NCBI GenBank assembly: GCA_027382625.1
Contig: JAJKFJ010021608.1
Location: 1-64,000, forward strand
Length of the DNA stretch: 64,000 bases
Reading direction: 5' to 3'
DNA from: Tetmemena sp. SeJ-2015
Taxonomy: Eukaryota; Ciliophora; Spirotrichea; Sporadotrichida; Oxytrichidae
Below the pieces are notes generated by a model that was not told the origin of the DNA, made no database searches, and saw nothing but the letters and a program-made list of their open reading frames with translations. The position numbers were made by a program, and so were the translations under genes. Within the stretch, counting starts at the first letter, position 1, and each line of letters opens with the position of its first letter. Of the stretch, positions 46,244 through 58,109 are shown in pieces.

Positions 46244-46391
46244 AATAACAATTCTATATACAATTTTAAACCTTGAATGAGACTGATTCCTCTCTCAATA
46301 AATTACTTTCTTAAAATAATTGGCTTTAATTCTTGCTAGGCTTCTGAATTTTATTGCTCTATTTTAATTATAAGTTACCATTTCTTCTATA

Positions 46392-49300
46392 ATGAGTCAT
46401 GCATACATTTATCTTATTTTATAATGCTGTTGATACTGGCTAGAACAAAAAACCATCTCTTAAAAAAGTGTCTAATAAAATAAACCCGCTTAAAGAAATG
46501 AAAGAATCCCTTAATTTCAGCCCAACATCTAAAGATCAGTTGTCCTATCCAGTTTCACCCTCTTATGGGAGTCCCTTAAACAGGATCACTCAAGAGAGTG
46601 TAGGTCGCTAAAATGCTGACAGTGCTACTAGATCCAAACCTAATTTGACTACTGAGAGAATTAATTCTGAATCATAAGCAAAGCCAAGGAGCAACCACAG
46701 TCTAGTCAAAAAGTTTGTTCTCATTAAAAGAAAAACCAAAAATGAGAGACAGTCGGTAAGAATGTTTGAGCCCTTCGCTTAAATAATGTATTATATTGTA
46801 ATAAATGATTTGTGATGTGCTTGGTTAAAATTGTTGAATAAACTGCTATTTTAAGTTTTAAAGGGCTAATTTCTTGTTTATAGATGTTTGTAGATGTAGA
46901 GTAAATGAAAAAGCTGAAGGAGATCAGAAGAGAGAAGATATCTAATTTCATTTAGGAGTATGAACAGTCTAAAGTCGTGAAACTCTAAACGCAAGACATA
47001 ATTGACGGCATTCACAGAAAACAAAGAGACTAGACTGAGTTAGAAGTCAATATGCGTAATTTTATTATTGTATAAATATTGTGACATCTCGGATTCTGCT
47101 GAAGAAGGATCAATACGCAGAGTACAAGCGAGACGTGAAGCTAAAAATGCTGAAGGATGAGATGCGAAGAAGAGAGGACGCAATCATCAAGAAGTATCAG
47201 ACAGATTAGTACGAGTAACTAATAAGCGACAAAGAGAAAGAGTATTTAGACGAAATTCGATACAAGATAGAGGATGAATAGCAAAATGAAGATAACAAAT
47301 ACTCTGAGTAGTCACTTGAATTGCAACTCAAAAAGGCTGGATAGGAGCCCAAAAGCGATATCCTCGATCTGGCTATAAGATAAGGAATTAAGATTCGATT
47401 AGACAGTAAAACTTCTAAAAAACAGGTATCTTTAAATAAAAGTCAATATAGATTACTATTAAAGATAGCGAGTACATTGTTGGTGTTTGCAATATTTTTC
47501 TTTTAAATAACGATAGCTATGCTTATCTAAACTATAAGAGGAAAAACTTTCTTCGTAAAAAGGACAAAGAACAAAAAGAGATAGTAGAGCGTGTAGAGAG
47601 ACATATCAACATGAAAAAGGAGGAGAATACCAGGAAGTTCAGATCACAAATGCAAAGGAGAAATGCTCTTCAGTCGAATTTAGCAACCAATAGAACTAAA
47701 TAAAGCCACCCAATTAATTTGAGTCCTAATCCTTTCTAATCATTCAGCTCAAGTAGGGAGCTCAGCTAAAAGCAATAAAATGAAGAGAACAGAGACAAAT
47801 AAGCAAGTCACTTAAGCGGCTTCATTCTATTAGAAGATACTTTAAAAATAAAGGCAGTTTATTTTTAAGATGAAGTTAGGCAGCAAGACTAAGAGGTGGA
47901 AGATGTTATTTTTAAATCAAGTTTCAATAAGAAATCTCAAATTCAGTTGGAAGAAGTTACTTAAAATTTCTCACAAGAATAGAATTCTGAAATTGTGGAA
48001 GAGGATGAATCTCCCCAAGCAAAGAGGCTAAATGCTATTGGCAGGTAGCAAGTCCTTAGCTCTTAAGGAGTTAAGCCAACATAGTTCAGAATCAACATAT
48101 AGAGGCCAATGACTAATTTTACCTCTGGCATTAATAGACAGAGACAAGCAAATTAAGATATGAGTTTTACTTTAATTACCAAGGAGTATTTTCAAACTCG
48201 AACTTAAACAATAGGCAATTGAACCAGTCTCAAAATGACACCAAGACTTAGAGTTTTGGTGTTATGATGTCTGGTTTGAGATAATCAGCAGAGTTAAATG
48301 ATAAAACTACTTTGGCAAGTACAAAGTAAAATCTAATTCAATCCACTATTCAAAATCAGCAGACTCCTTCTAACATCACTTACTCCTGTTTAAGGGCAGT
48401 ATCTTAGTAGAAGCACAGAGTCAATAACTTCTCACAGTAATCCTTCAATATAGAGAAAATGGTAAGACCGAAGACTAAGATCCATTCCAGGCCCTTGAAT
48501 TAGAACTTAAGCTTTTTAGAGCTAGCGAAATTCAATCAAGTAAATCAGAACTCAGACTATGCAGCCACTCCACTCATTGATAAGACTAAATAGTTCTCAA
48601 GTTTAACTGGTTTTATTTTTAAGCTTCATCTACGGAAATACTGTATAGCAATTGGCTGAAGTGCATGCGAGACCTAAAACTCGTGATAACTCTTCGAATT
48701 CGACACAGTTTGGAAGGTTTAGAAAGCAAATGCTTGATCGGATTAGAAACAAGGAAAATATTTAGAAATCTTTGTTAGAGTAAAAGGAGGCGTTTAATCT
48801 ATAGGCAAGTCCTGGGGTATTTCTTGATAGACCTTTTACTTAAGCGAGGACAACGAGAAACAAGGATTCAAATTATAATAAAAAGAATTCTCAAGCTTTG
48901 TTTAAAATGATTAAGCAGCAATCTTTGGTAACTTTTTATTGTTAGATGAGAGAAACTCCAAGTAAAGCCCAATTGGATATTCAACAAGACTAAAAATGCA
49001 ATAGCAAAGCCAATAAGCTAACCTCCCTCGCTTTACTTAATCACAGATCCTTTTAGGTGCTTCTCACTTTAATTTAGATTATAATTGCTTATTCTTCTCC
49101 CAAAGAGAGAAATGATTATAGCACTTAATAGTAATAATATTCGAGTGGGAGCATTTCACTTTAGAAGCGAATGAAGAGTTAGCTTTAAGATCTTAGGCGA
49201 AATTGCAACTCAGTTTTATAGAAGCAGCGACTTGACACAGAAAGAATAAACGATGTGTATAATGATCTGAAAGAGATACAAAATTAAACTGGGTTTAGAT

Positions 49301-50226
49301 AAAACAAGAACCTTAATGCAAGCTTTCGAAAGCATAATAAGGCGGAGTAAGAGCTGTAGTCCTTTGATAACTAGAATAAGATGATGATGAGTGACGTTTC
49401 ACAAGAGTTCGACACTATGCTGGTGTCTCCTACTTAGTAAATGTTTTCAAAGTCCATTCGTAAATATCCTTAAGTGTTGGAAATGATGCCTTCATCGAAT
49501 CCTAGCGCAAAATATGAGCAACTTATTACCATATTTATTGGAGATATATTTGAACTTGTGAAGCAGGAGGACTTAAGATCAAAGAGATTCTAGGAAGCGG
49601 AGAATCAGCTAGCAGGTATAGATCTCTTAGATGCTCTGAGGCCCAATACAATGACCAGTATGCTCAACTACAAGTTATTGGATAATTTGTTTGTTCATTG
49701 AATCTTGAAGTTTGAAGAGCTGACTGACGTAAAACTGGATGGAGTAGTAATTGAGGGAGAATACAGATAGGGAATAAATGACCCGAGCAGAGTAGCAGCT
49801 TAGTGGGAGAGAGCCAAAGGAATCAAGAAAATAGTTGGAAGGAAAGCCATCATAGATGAATATGTCAAGAGAGTCCAAAACATGAAGAACAACAACTTCA
49901 ATTTATCATAAAAATGTTAAATTAGAAAAATATAATTTGATAGGAGCTACTATCGAAAATAGAGAATGAATTATCACCTTATAGATTTCTTAAATAAACA
50001 ATAAACTTAAAGATAGTTCAATTAATTCACAAATGATTTAAAATTCTTTATCGAAGCATATTCAGCTATCAAAGATTTAAATCAATCTTTTCAATTTATT
50101 ATCTGCATTTCAAATTAAAAAGAATCTTAATAATTATTAACATAATATAAGTTAGGACTCATTAGTTTTGGTGTGTGTGTTTAATTTTTTTATCTTTATT
50201 TTTAATAATTTTTTTAATGGAATTGA
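46392..50226 (+). CDS. large charged, Q-rich protein
   Basis: ATG 46392 gives, after a 25 bp IES, MSHAVDTGQNKKPSLKKVSN. Charged helical stretches follow (KKLKEIRREKISNFIQEYEQ, KLKMLKDEMRRREDAIIKKY, KEYLDEIRYKIEDEQQ), then long Ser/Asn/Gln-rich sequence and a more ordered end (KYEQLITIFIGDIFELVKQE, KLDGVVIEGEYRQGINDPS). Frame changes near 47050, 47410, 48230 and 48620 mark unresolved IESs or introns. The frame stays open to TGA 50224, but AT content rises sharply after about 49910, so the true end may be earlier. No family is recognised. Confidence 0.65.
46399..46423 (+). other. IES, pointer ATGC (25 bp)
   Basis: ATGC at 46399-46402 and 46424-46427; excision joins the start codon to the main frame (MSHAVDTGQNKK). 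Confidence 0.75.
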
Positions 50227-50349
50227 AGTCCCATCGATACCGTTCTAAACAGGAGTCAGTTGTTTTAGAATTATCTCTAATTCAATTTAGGCCAAGACTT
50301 TATCTTCATAGAAGTTTTATCTTCAAATAACTTCCAATTTTGCTAGGCC

Positions 50350-52245
50350 ATGGACTAGATTAAGCATCTTCTAATAAAGACAGAAGTTGTGGATGCGTTC
50401 TCAAATCCTTCACAAAGACTCTAATCAAATCATGCAGATGCACTTTTAACTCGCTTTCCAAAGAAGAACTTTCAATAAGATTTCGACAAAGGGTTGACAA
50501 TTAGACATCATAAGCCACTTATCAAAGACTGCTTTCAGGACATTAAAGAAAGAATTAAAGATCTTGAAGCCAAGAGCTCCAGGAGAAATCCAAAACTATA
50601 ACCCACTAATGCTTACGGCTTCAACACTGAGTCTTTAATAAGTGTTTAATCTTATTTATGAAGGATCATAGGAAGACAATAAGAGAAAAGATCTCATTAT
50701 AACTCCAAGCTAAGCCTACAACAATACACAGAAACTTAAACCAATATCCTCAAGACAGAAGACAAAGCATGGCAGATGCTTCCATTTACAGAAATAGGAC
50801 TTTTGAAAATAATCACTACTCATAAAAGCAAGGTAATCATTACAGATAGAGATCCTCATTCGATGAGTATGAGGAAGACCTTGCAATGTGCAAGAGCAAG
50901 ACCAATATCAACCCAGATTCTAAAGTGATTTAGCTCTCTCAGTCAATCGATGGCAGACTTAGAGAACATAGAAATAGTAGCCAGTTATCAAAGAAAAGCA
51001 GACGTCATTTATAAATTGTGAACTTAATAAAACATACATTATAATCATGAGGAAGTATCTAGCTCGTAGCAGAGACGATAGATAGAGTGGGAAAAAGCCA
51101 TGAAGCAGATGGAGTTACCTGAAATAATAGACAGTTCAAGATAGAATCTGTAGCTATTTCATGAGTACCATGAGAGCGTTATGAAAAAGAGCCACTTAAC
51201 CGAATTGAAGTAGTTTCTATCTCAAAGAAGAATTTAAAGGCAGTAGACGATAGTCAAAAGACTCGAATCTAACAGAGAACGTTACTAGAGAAGTAGCTCT
51301 AAAAATAAGGTTTAAGATTTTCTATCTCAGTCCTAATCAATTTTGGCCAATGAGCTTGATAACTCATAACTATAGATAAGACCTCATGAAAAATCTTCGT
51401 ACTTTCCTGCTGTATAACTAGAAAGTTCTCGATTTTTAGATTCAAGCAGATAGCTAGAATCAACTGACCAAATTTTTGCTTAGAACAGTCAGAGTTAATT
51501 AAGAGATAGTACATCGCTATCTCCTTTTAGAAATTAACTTGACCAGTCGATTGTAAATCTGAAAATGGCTAGAGGGGCAGGAATGGATTCTTAGCTTTTA
51601 AAAAGCTTAGGTTAAAATGTACCTTCTAAATTTAGGGTTATCTAGAATGACTAAAATATCAGATCAAATGAAAAGCTACAAGTTCTTAATAAATCTAGCA
51701 ATGAAAGCATAGTTGCTAAACTTTTGAATAGGATTAATCGATCAGAACTTAAGAATTCTGTTGTAATTAATTCAAAACTGCAAGAAGAGGTCTACGAATA
51801 GAAATTACCAGTTTAGAATAAGGTGGAGTTATCTCGGAACTTCTCCCTGTTTAATACAAATGGAAGTTTGAAATCTATGAATGTAGAATAACCAAAAGGT
51901 ATAGCTTAATAAAAAAAATATGATTTAATAGGTAATTCAAAGTAAGAATTGACGATGAGTTAATAGGAAGGGTTCTTTTTAACTAACATAAATGAAGCCA
52001 CAATAGAGACTGATAGAAAACTTCTCAATTAAACAAAAGAGGAGAAGAAATTAGAGAGCAATAGAAAATAAAACAAAATAGATATCCATAGTTCAAATTT
52101 TCAGTTACAGAAACCCTCTTCTAAAGATTTAAAGACAAATAAAGCCAGTAATTTTGAACCCTATAATGACCAAAGCAAATAGTTACCTTCATTACATCGA
52201 AAATATTTCTCTAATTATAATTAAAATTTAATTAACAATAAGTGA
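50350..52245 (+). CDS. hypothetical Q/S-rich protein
   Basis: ATG 50350 (MDQIKHLLIKTEVVDAFSNP) to TGA 52243. The first 100 residues look ordered (FPKKNFQQDFDKGLTIRHHK). The middle needs frame changes near 50650 and 50750 and contains SFDEYEEDLAMCKSKTNINP. A resolved IES at 51009 leads into IEWEKAMKQMELPEIIDSSR and ELKQFLSQRRIQRQQTIVKR; the tail is Ser/Asn/Gln-rich. No domain recognised. Confidence 0.65.
51009..51038 (+). other. IES, pointer TTATAA (30 bp)
   Basis: TTATAA at 51009-51014 and 51039-51044; excision removes an in-frame TGA and gives ADVIYNHEEVSSSQQ. Confidence 0.85.
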
Positions 52246-52302
52246 TTGGTATGAAAAATATTTTCCATTACTATACGTTCAGCCCAGATTTTTCAAAAAA
52301 TT

Positions 52303-52700
52303 TCAGTTTGCTTCTGTAAAGCCTTGGCGATCGAGGACGAATCTCTTGTCATCTGTGGTTAAAACTTGGTACTGTAAGCGATTCTTGTAGGTCGAGTATT
52401 GCTAAAAAAATTTGGAAAAAAATGTAATTTTACAGATTTATTAAATCCCACAATTATAGGGAACGTTCTCAATAAACATGCGTATCATGAATAGTTTTTA
52501 AGCCATTCTCTAAAGTTCAGTAAAAATACTAAAAAAAAAGTGGCTGCTTACTAGAAAAGATGGCTTCCTAGCCAGTAGTCAAAAGTCGGGGCTGAAAGGA
52601 TAATACCATTGTATACTTTTAGTTTCGCAGTCGCACTTCTATGTATAAGCTTATGAATTGATGTCTGTAAACATTCAGAAATCTACTGTTCTAGATGAAG
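52303..52700 (-). CDS. small hypothetical protein, interrupted
   Basis: On the minus strand, MFTDINSQAYTQKCDCETKS then IQWYYPFSPDF runs to a TGA near 52590. A frame downstream of it reads IFTELQRMAQKLFMIRMFIE, NVPYNCGIQ, then STYKNRLQYQVLTTDDKRFV and LDRQGFTEAN with TGA at 52305-52303. One or more unresolved IESs presumably join these. The T-rich stretches near 52400 and 52530 may be eliminated. Function unknown; it could be part of a scrambled gene. Confidence 0.45.
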
Positions 52701-52921
52701 ATAAAATGATAAAAATGGTAGACTTCCTTTTTCTTTCACAACTCTTTGGCTCACTATTACATCTTAACTTAAAACTTATCATACAAAACTCTATAAGTTT
52801 TCACGACAAAAAATTATATCTAGAGAGAGATTGATTGGTACAAACTTTTTAATTTAATAGAATAAATTAGTCCAAAATAAGGTAATAATTTGAACTATTA
52901 AGCTTATAAATGATATCAATC

Positions 52922-53248
52922 TTATTCATAATAGTACAACAGAATCGAAAAATCCCCAATTGTGATAGAGAATAATCCTTCGCCTGCTATTACTTTAAAT
53001 TTATAAAGTTGAGAGTTTATTTCTTTAATTATTTCTACTATATTGTAAAGAAAGAGAGAGATAAATTTAATTTCCGAGAGAATCTTAATATTTAGAATAA
53101 TCCCATAATAAAGATATAACCGCAGATTACAAACTACTTTTATTGTTTCGCTATTTATTAATTTAATATTTTTTAACTCCTCTTCTATTGCTCCAGTTAT
53201 ACAAAACATTAATTTGAAACAGACTGATTTGAATGATTTAATGAGCAC
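52922..53248 (-). CDS. AT-rich open frame, doubtful
   Basis: A 108-codon frame with hydrophobic Ile/Leu/Tyr/Phe-rich composition lies immediately upstream of, and slightly overlapping, the start of the plus-strand gene at 53241. Its composition is like AT-rich spacer DNA and no domain is visible. It may be chance. Confidence 0.2.
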   Translation of the reverse strand: MLIKSFKSVCFKLMFCITGAIEEELKNIKLINSETIKVVCNLRLYLYYGIILNIKILSEIKFISLFLYNIVEIIKEINSQLYKFKVIAGEGLFSITIGDFSILLYYYE

Positions 53249-53987
53249 CTCCTCTTAATCAGGGACACCCGATAATTCAAGCTCCCAACATTTTAAAGTT
53301 GCCAGTTTCTAAAATAACTAAGCGCCTCAGCCCCAACGAAGTCCTTAGATAATTTCTAGTATTCAAAAAAACTTGAAGAAGACAACCAGAGCCAGGCATT
53401 AACTCAATCATAGCATGTAAAAAATAAATGACACAGTCGCAAAGTAGATAGAACAAAATAATTTTGAGTTAAGAAGAATTGTGCAGAATAGGACCACGCA
53501 AAGAATGACTTTGGAGATTACTAAGATACTGCGGAAAGGATCTATTCTTAAAGGAAGAGGCAATGGAGTAACTAAGATGCAAGCAAGTTAGGCAAGTGAT
53601 GAGAGTTCTATCGATTACGAATAGTCACCTATTAGCAAGAAGTCTAGGGGAAATAGAAGCCTCAAATCTCCTCTTAAGTCTCCACTTAAATCTCCTTTGA
53701 AGTTCAATCAATACATATTAAATATTATGCATTATTTATATCATGCAGAAGATGATTTTACTAATTATATTGACGATTTGCACAGTGGAAAATCCTAAAA
53801 CTTCTCTCCTAAATTGAAGCAAGACCCTGGCTAAGAATTTAGAAACAGTGTTATGAAGGCTAGGCTATAAGGAGGAGTTCTAACAACAACTTCGAAATAG
53901 TATAAGTAAGTTGATAAAGTCAAGAGACCAACTCACACTGAGATGCAATTAGATAAGTCTTACTCAATATAAGTGGGGCTTTTGTGA
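53241..53987 (+). CDS. basic Ser/Pro-rich protein with KSPL repeats
   Basis: A 249-codon frame with no internal TGA, from ATG 53241 (MSTSSQSGTPDNSSSQHFK) to TGA 53985; TAA/TAG encode Gln throughout. It contains RRIVQNRTTQRMTLEITKIL and three tandem copies of KSPL (LKSPLKSPLKSPLKF), possible proline-directed phosphorylation sites. The segment QYILNIMHYLYH is AT-rich and might be a short in-frame IES. It is mostly disordered and basic; function unknown. Confidence 0.65.
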
Positions 53988-54107
53988 ATAACCATAGCTT
54001 TGAATTTTTTCTTCATTTGTCTTAAATGTAAATTATAATTAAAGAGGAGAAGGTATGTTTGTATTAATATTTTAGATATAAAGAATTAATTATATCTTGG
54101 AAGTAAA

Positions 54108-57100
54108 ATGCTTTAAGGAGTGATTGGAAAGATAAAAATTGGGAGTATTTTTGTGATGGACCCAACCTTCAAGCCTCAAAAAGAGAGGCCGGAGGAGGAA
54201 GAGTATACCGATGCTAAGATAATGTATTTCCATCCGATATCTACAGATATACACGAGAAACGTAAGCAAGTAGGAATAAGTGAGGGAATAGTTTCCTTCT
54301 TCTTGCCATTCGTACAATATAATGAAGCATATTTTTATTCACTGATAATCAAGAGGCAGTGGAGTGCATTTCCACTTTGAACTTTACTCATGTCATGAAG
54401 CAGGTAGAGACAGACATCTGGCTCAATATAGTCATAACTCATCCAGAAACACTATACGGTCCTAGACAAGACCCGAAGGAAGAGGCAGAAACTATTGCCA
54501 ATAACAAATTCTAAGTCAGTCTCTTCAGAGAAGAGGACTCTAAGATATTCCACAAGTTGCTAGATGTTTATCATAACTAACCTTAAAACTTTTCTGCTGT
54601 TTAAATTTAATTGCTTATGATGGTATACTTCAGATTGTTTCACGGCAATTTTAGAGATCTGTGGAATTAAAATTAGAGGAACTTTGAATCAATTTTAGAG
54701 GACTTTACTAAGAACTTTGAGTATCACTTCTTCAGTAAAGAATTCGAGAAGAATTTTTAAAAGTATAATGATGGATAGAGTTAAATTGAATTTCTTTTGG
54801 AATATCTGCTTCTAAGGATTATTCTATTGCCCCATAGAGAAGAGACAGTTCCTTTAAACTCGTTTATGTAATTATAATATAAAGTAACATTTGAACTCAG
54901 TTACTAGTGAATTCTATGCTGACAGAGTTTGAGGAGTTGTAGCATGCATTAGTCTTCCACGAAGAGTTTTACATATCAAGCACACTCCCTCACTCAGACA
55001 TTTAGACTCTATACTCCTATATCGTAGGATGTGGAGACGCAAGTAGAGAAAAAAAAAGGACTAAAATCTTCACCTACAAAGAATTCGGTAACTCTTATAG
55101 AATAACTCCCAACAATACCAAAAATAAAATGGAATAGATTGAAGAGAGCAAGGGAGAAGAATTCTTCCAAAACGTTAATCATAATGACTTATAGTATAGG
55201 ATCAATTGCGATTAGGGATTATTCTTAATAAATAGATTTTTAAATCGTGACAGGCGACTTTGAAATGGAGTCCCATTCGGTCGCGTATCCACAAAGCGAA
55301 GGTTCAAGGAATTTGACCCGACTCATTCCTCCTCCCTTGCCTTCCCTGCTCACCGCCATCACATAGCTGACATGAACGTGATACCTCTGCTGTAGAGCCG
55401 GCTGCCTCAGCCTAAGACCAAACCTTTACATCATTCCAGGTCTGTAAAGCTGAGGATACGATAATCAATCACCTACAAACATCAGCTCTCCGCCATCTTT
55501 GTACGCTTTGGATCCCTTCACTCAGATGAAAATCCCCGCCTCACCTACCCTCAAGCTACAAACATACTAGGTTTGTATGTAGGAGCAGTCAACAGTATTG
55601 TTTAGCGCTGGCGCAAGGGTGGCGGTGGTGAACAAATCTAAGAGGGGCAGTAAGCGGTTACTCTCTCCCGAAAGTGAGCGCCGCATCACCTAAATCAAGG
55701 CGCTGCATGAGACAGCTCACCTGAGCATTGCTTAGCGTTGTCACTTTCTCCATCATCGCTACAACATCCCGCTCCTCTCTACCTTCTCTCTAAGAAAGAT
55801 TTACATCTGCAACGGGGTCCGATACAGAGCAGCAGGCTAATCATATCGCCGCAAGGAGGACATGGAGCAAGAGGCGCATGGGAAGCAGCAAGAATTCTCA
55901 AAGCCGCTCGCGTGGTGGGTTTTGGAGGGCCGACACATAGTGTATCTCGATGAGTCAACATTCAACGCCAGGCAGTCACCTAAGCGGATATGGCTGACGA
56001 AGTGGAAGAAGGTCCGAATTCCTATTACGTGCGGGAAGTCACTCACTGTAATCGGTGCCATTAGCGAGGCAAGCGGCCTCCTCCACAGCAAGATTCTCGT
56101 CGGCAGCAACAACCTCCACCACTTCCTCGCCTACCTCTCGGAGCTGGGGCCCGGCCTAAAGCCAGGTACTATCATACTCACGGACAACCTCTCCATTCAC
56201 AAGTGCTCGAAGGTACTCGACGCCATTCCAGCCTCCTGCTAACTTGAGTACTTTCCTCCCTACAGCTGCATCCTCAACCCTATCGAGCGCCTGTGGACGT
56301 TGCTCAAGCAAGACTGGCGCCGTCTCACCGTCACGCAGCTGGAGCAGGCCAACTAGCCATCCCCACCCGAGCACATACTAAACAATGCAATTTAGAGTAT
56401 TAACATTTAATAAGTTAAAGCTATCACAAGCTCACACTACCGTACACTCATCTCGTCCAGCGATGCCACTCAGTCTGAATCATTGTTGCTTGTTCTTGAT
56501 CGGGGTTCTCTGCTTGCTATCTTGCGAGTTCACTTGCTGTTGATCTATCTGGTATTTTGATCTTGGCAAGAGCTCTCTCTCTTCCATGCTCACCTTCTCT
56601 CGCTAGATATGCTTCTATATTCTGTGTTTACTGTCCTTCAGCTGCCTCATTCTCAGAGTTGCCTTACCCTTGCTATCAAACCTGAGCCGAAGCGTTTTTC
56701 CTGATTTCTGCGAAGACGTCAAGCCTTCTAAGAAGGAAGGCGGTATCTAGACATTCCGATACAAATTAGCTTTAGTGTATAAGCCTGGGGCTACGTAACC
56801 TTTCTGGAGAATATCTTCCTTAGGAGAGAATGTGGATAGTAATGATAAAATCCATTTCTTATATAGAAGATGAGATTTATCAACATGAGATTCTTGCCCA
56901 TTCTATCAGCCATCGCTTGCAACTTTTAAACCAAGACCTCCATAGTGGGAGGTGAAGGGCTAGGAAGTAATCGGATTTCTCTGAATCGAGGACACCAGGC
57001 AGTTCCATTTTTGACACTCATGATATAATCCTCAGTCACCAACTTGGATTTGAATGAGGGAAGGAAGAACTAATTCCTCAATGCAGCATCGTACATATCA

Positions 57101-57974
57101 TGCTTAGACTTGATGAACTTCGAGAGTAAGCCTAGAGAGGACTTGGAGTCCGCCATTGGAGTATGTGATATAAATTATAAGGGAGAATGAGACTTGCATT
57201 TAAGTTATACTGCTTCCGCAATTTAAAATGATCCTATACTATTAGAAGGAGCAGATGACGCACTAGGAATATCTAACTTCGGAAAGATCAATCAGAAAGT
57301 TAAAAGTATTACTCTAATAAATTTATGCTTTAAGTACTAGAAAAGGAATACAATATTAATGCGACTCAGTTTTTGATTGGGCCGATGTATCCTGTTCACT
57401 CTGAGTAAAAATTCTGCGACGTGTTTTCACCAACAGTCTACCTCAAAAATACTGATGGAGATTTAGAGCCTTACAAACTCTTTGTGTACTAAGGATAGAA
57501 GACTTTGATATGTTTGCTGTTCAAGAATGACCAAGTATTCACTTATGAGTTTTTGGATTCGTTGAACAAGTATCTCGGGCTCCACGTTCCTGTGGTTTCA
57601 TAACAGCTCTTAATTTATTAAAGCTTGACTAGCTGATTTAGAAAGTACTTCAAAAAGAGGACCCTCTAAGATTTGTATACTTCAACTAAATGAACCTTGC
57701 TCTGAAATTTAGCAACCTTATAACTAAGGAGATGTTCACTCCTGAGCTAATTTTAACAATAAACTAGATGCACGAGTCATTTCTATTTATGATATTTGAA
57801 ACAGACCCAGATTGCATGGAGTAGCATATGAATAATCAGTTGTTTTGGCTGGTGGGAATAAGCTCAGCGGGCAGAGAGATTTATCTGATCTTCCCTCCAA
57901 ACTATTCAAGCTCGAAGGTAGACGTAGAAAAGAGAAAGATTGTGGCCTCCTATTTCCAAAACTTATTCATCTGA
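54108..57974 (+). CDS. CCZ1: CCZ1 homologue, split by transposon and nested gene
   Basis: ATG 54108 to TGA 57972. The N-terminal longin-type region reads GSIFVMDPTFKPQKERPEEE, DAKIMYFHPISTDIHEKRKQ and VGISEGIVSFFLPF, then after a 29 bp IES ECISTLNFTHVMKQVETDIW. The C-terminal half (57330-57974) has FLIGPMYPVHSEQKFCDVF, RFVYFNQMNLALKFSNLITK, NNQLFWLVGISSAGREIYLI and ends SYFQNLFI. These match CCZ1, partner of MON1 in the complex that activates Rab7 on late endosomes and vacuoles. The two halves are separated by about 2 kb with a transposon and an opposite-strand gene. Pointers for that large gap were not identified, and the middle (57200-57330) is uncertain. Confidence 0.8.
54327..54355 (+). 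other. IES, pointer GCA (29 bp)
   Basis: GCA at 54327-54329 and 54356-54358; excision gives FVQYNEAVECISTLNFTHV. Confidence 0.7.
55250..56440 (+). mobile_element. GC-rich Tc1/IS630-type transposon
   Basis: About 1.2 kb of distinctly GC-rich DNA inside the CCZ1 locus contains a nearly complete DDE transposase. I could not find terminal inverted repeats or a TA duplication, so the borders are estimated from base composition. Confidence 0.75.
55440..56400 (+). CDS. Tc1/IS630-type DDE transposase
   Basis: The N-terminal part (LTYPQATNILGLYVGAVNSI, QRWRKGGGG) fits a helix-turn-helix DNA-binding domain. After a frame change near 55640 come LLSPESERRITQIKALHETA and KIYICNGVRYRAAG, then the catalytic core: first Asp in HIVYLDESTFNARQ (55938), second in IILTDNLSIHKC (56175), and Glu in LNPIERLWTLLKQDWRRL (56275) after LEYFPPYSC. 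TAA and TAG codons fall at Gln positions (for example ASCQLEYF), so it evolved under the ciliate code despite its high GC. All three catalytic residues are present. One frameshift may inactivate it. Confidence 0.8.
56480..57156 (-). CDS. hypothetical basic protein nested in CCZ1
   Basis: Minus-strand ATG 57156 (MADSKSSLGLLSKFIKSKHD) to TGA 56482-56480. It reads ALRNQFFLPSFKSKLVTEDY, SVKNGTAWCPRFREIRLLPS, then a frame change near 56860 (unresolved IES), YVAPGLYTKANLYRNVQIPP, KTLRLRFDSKGKATLRMRQL and a basic Gln-rich end. About 200 residues. Base composition resembles host genes, not the adjacent GC-rich transposon. It could be a host gene lying in eliminated DNA of CCZ1, or a passenger frame of an element (TBE elements carry a frame of similar size); I cannot decide. 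Confidence 0.65.
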
Positions 57975-58109
57975 GGAAAAGAAGTGCAAGCCATAAATTG
58001 ATTGACTTTAACTTATTATCGCAGTAGTTAAATTTGTGAAGAGTTTTAAAATTAAGCATGAATTATCTAAGGTTATAATATAAATAAGTGATAATTATAA
58101 GAATCAAAC

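Noticed and set aside
50170..50180. Short GT repeat as a microsatellite
   Set aside because: Only five units in AT-rich spacer; not notable.
52922..53248. 108-codon minus-strand frame as a membrane protein gene
   Set aside because: Composition is that of AT-rich spacer, there is no family, and it overlaps the start of a better gene. Kept only as doubtful.
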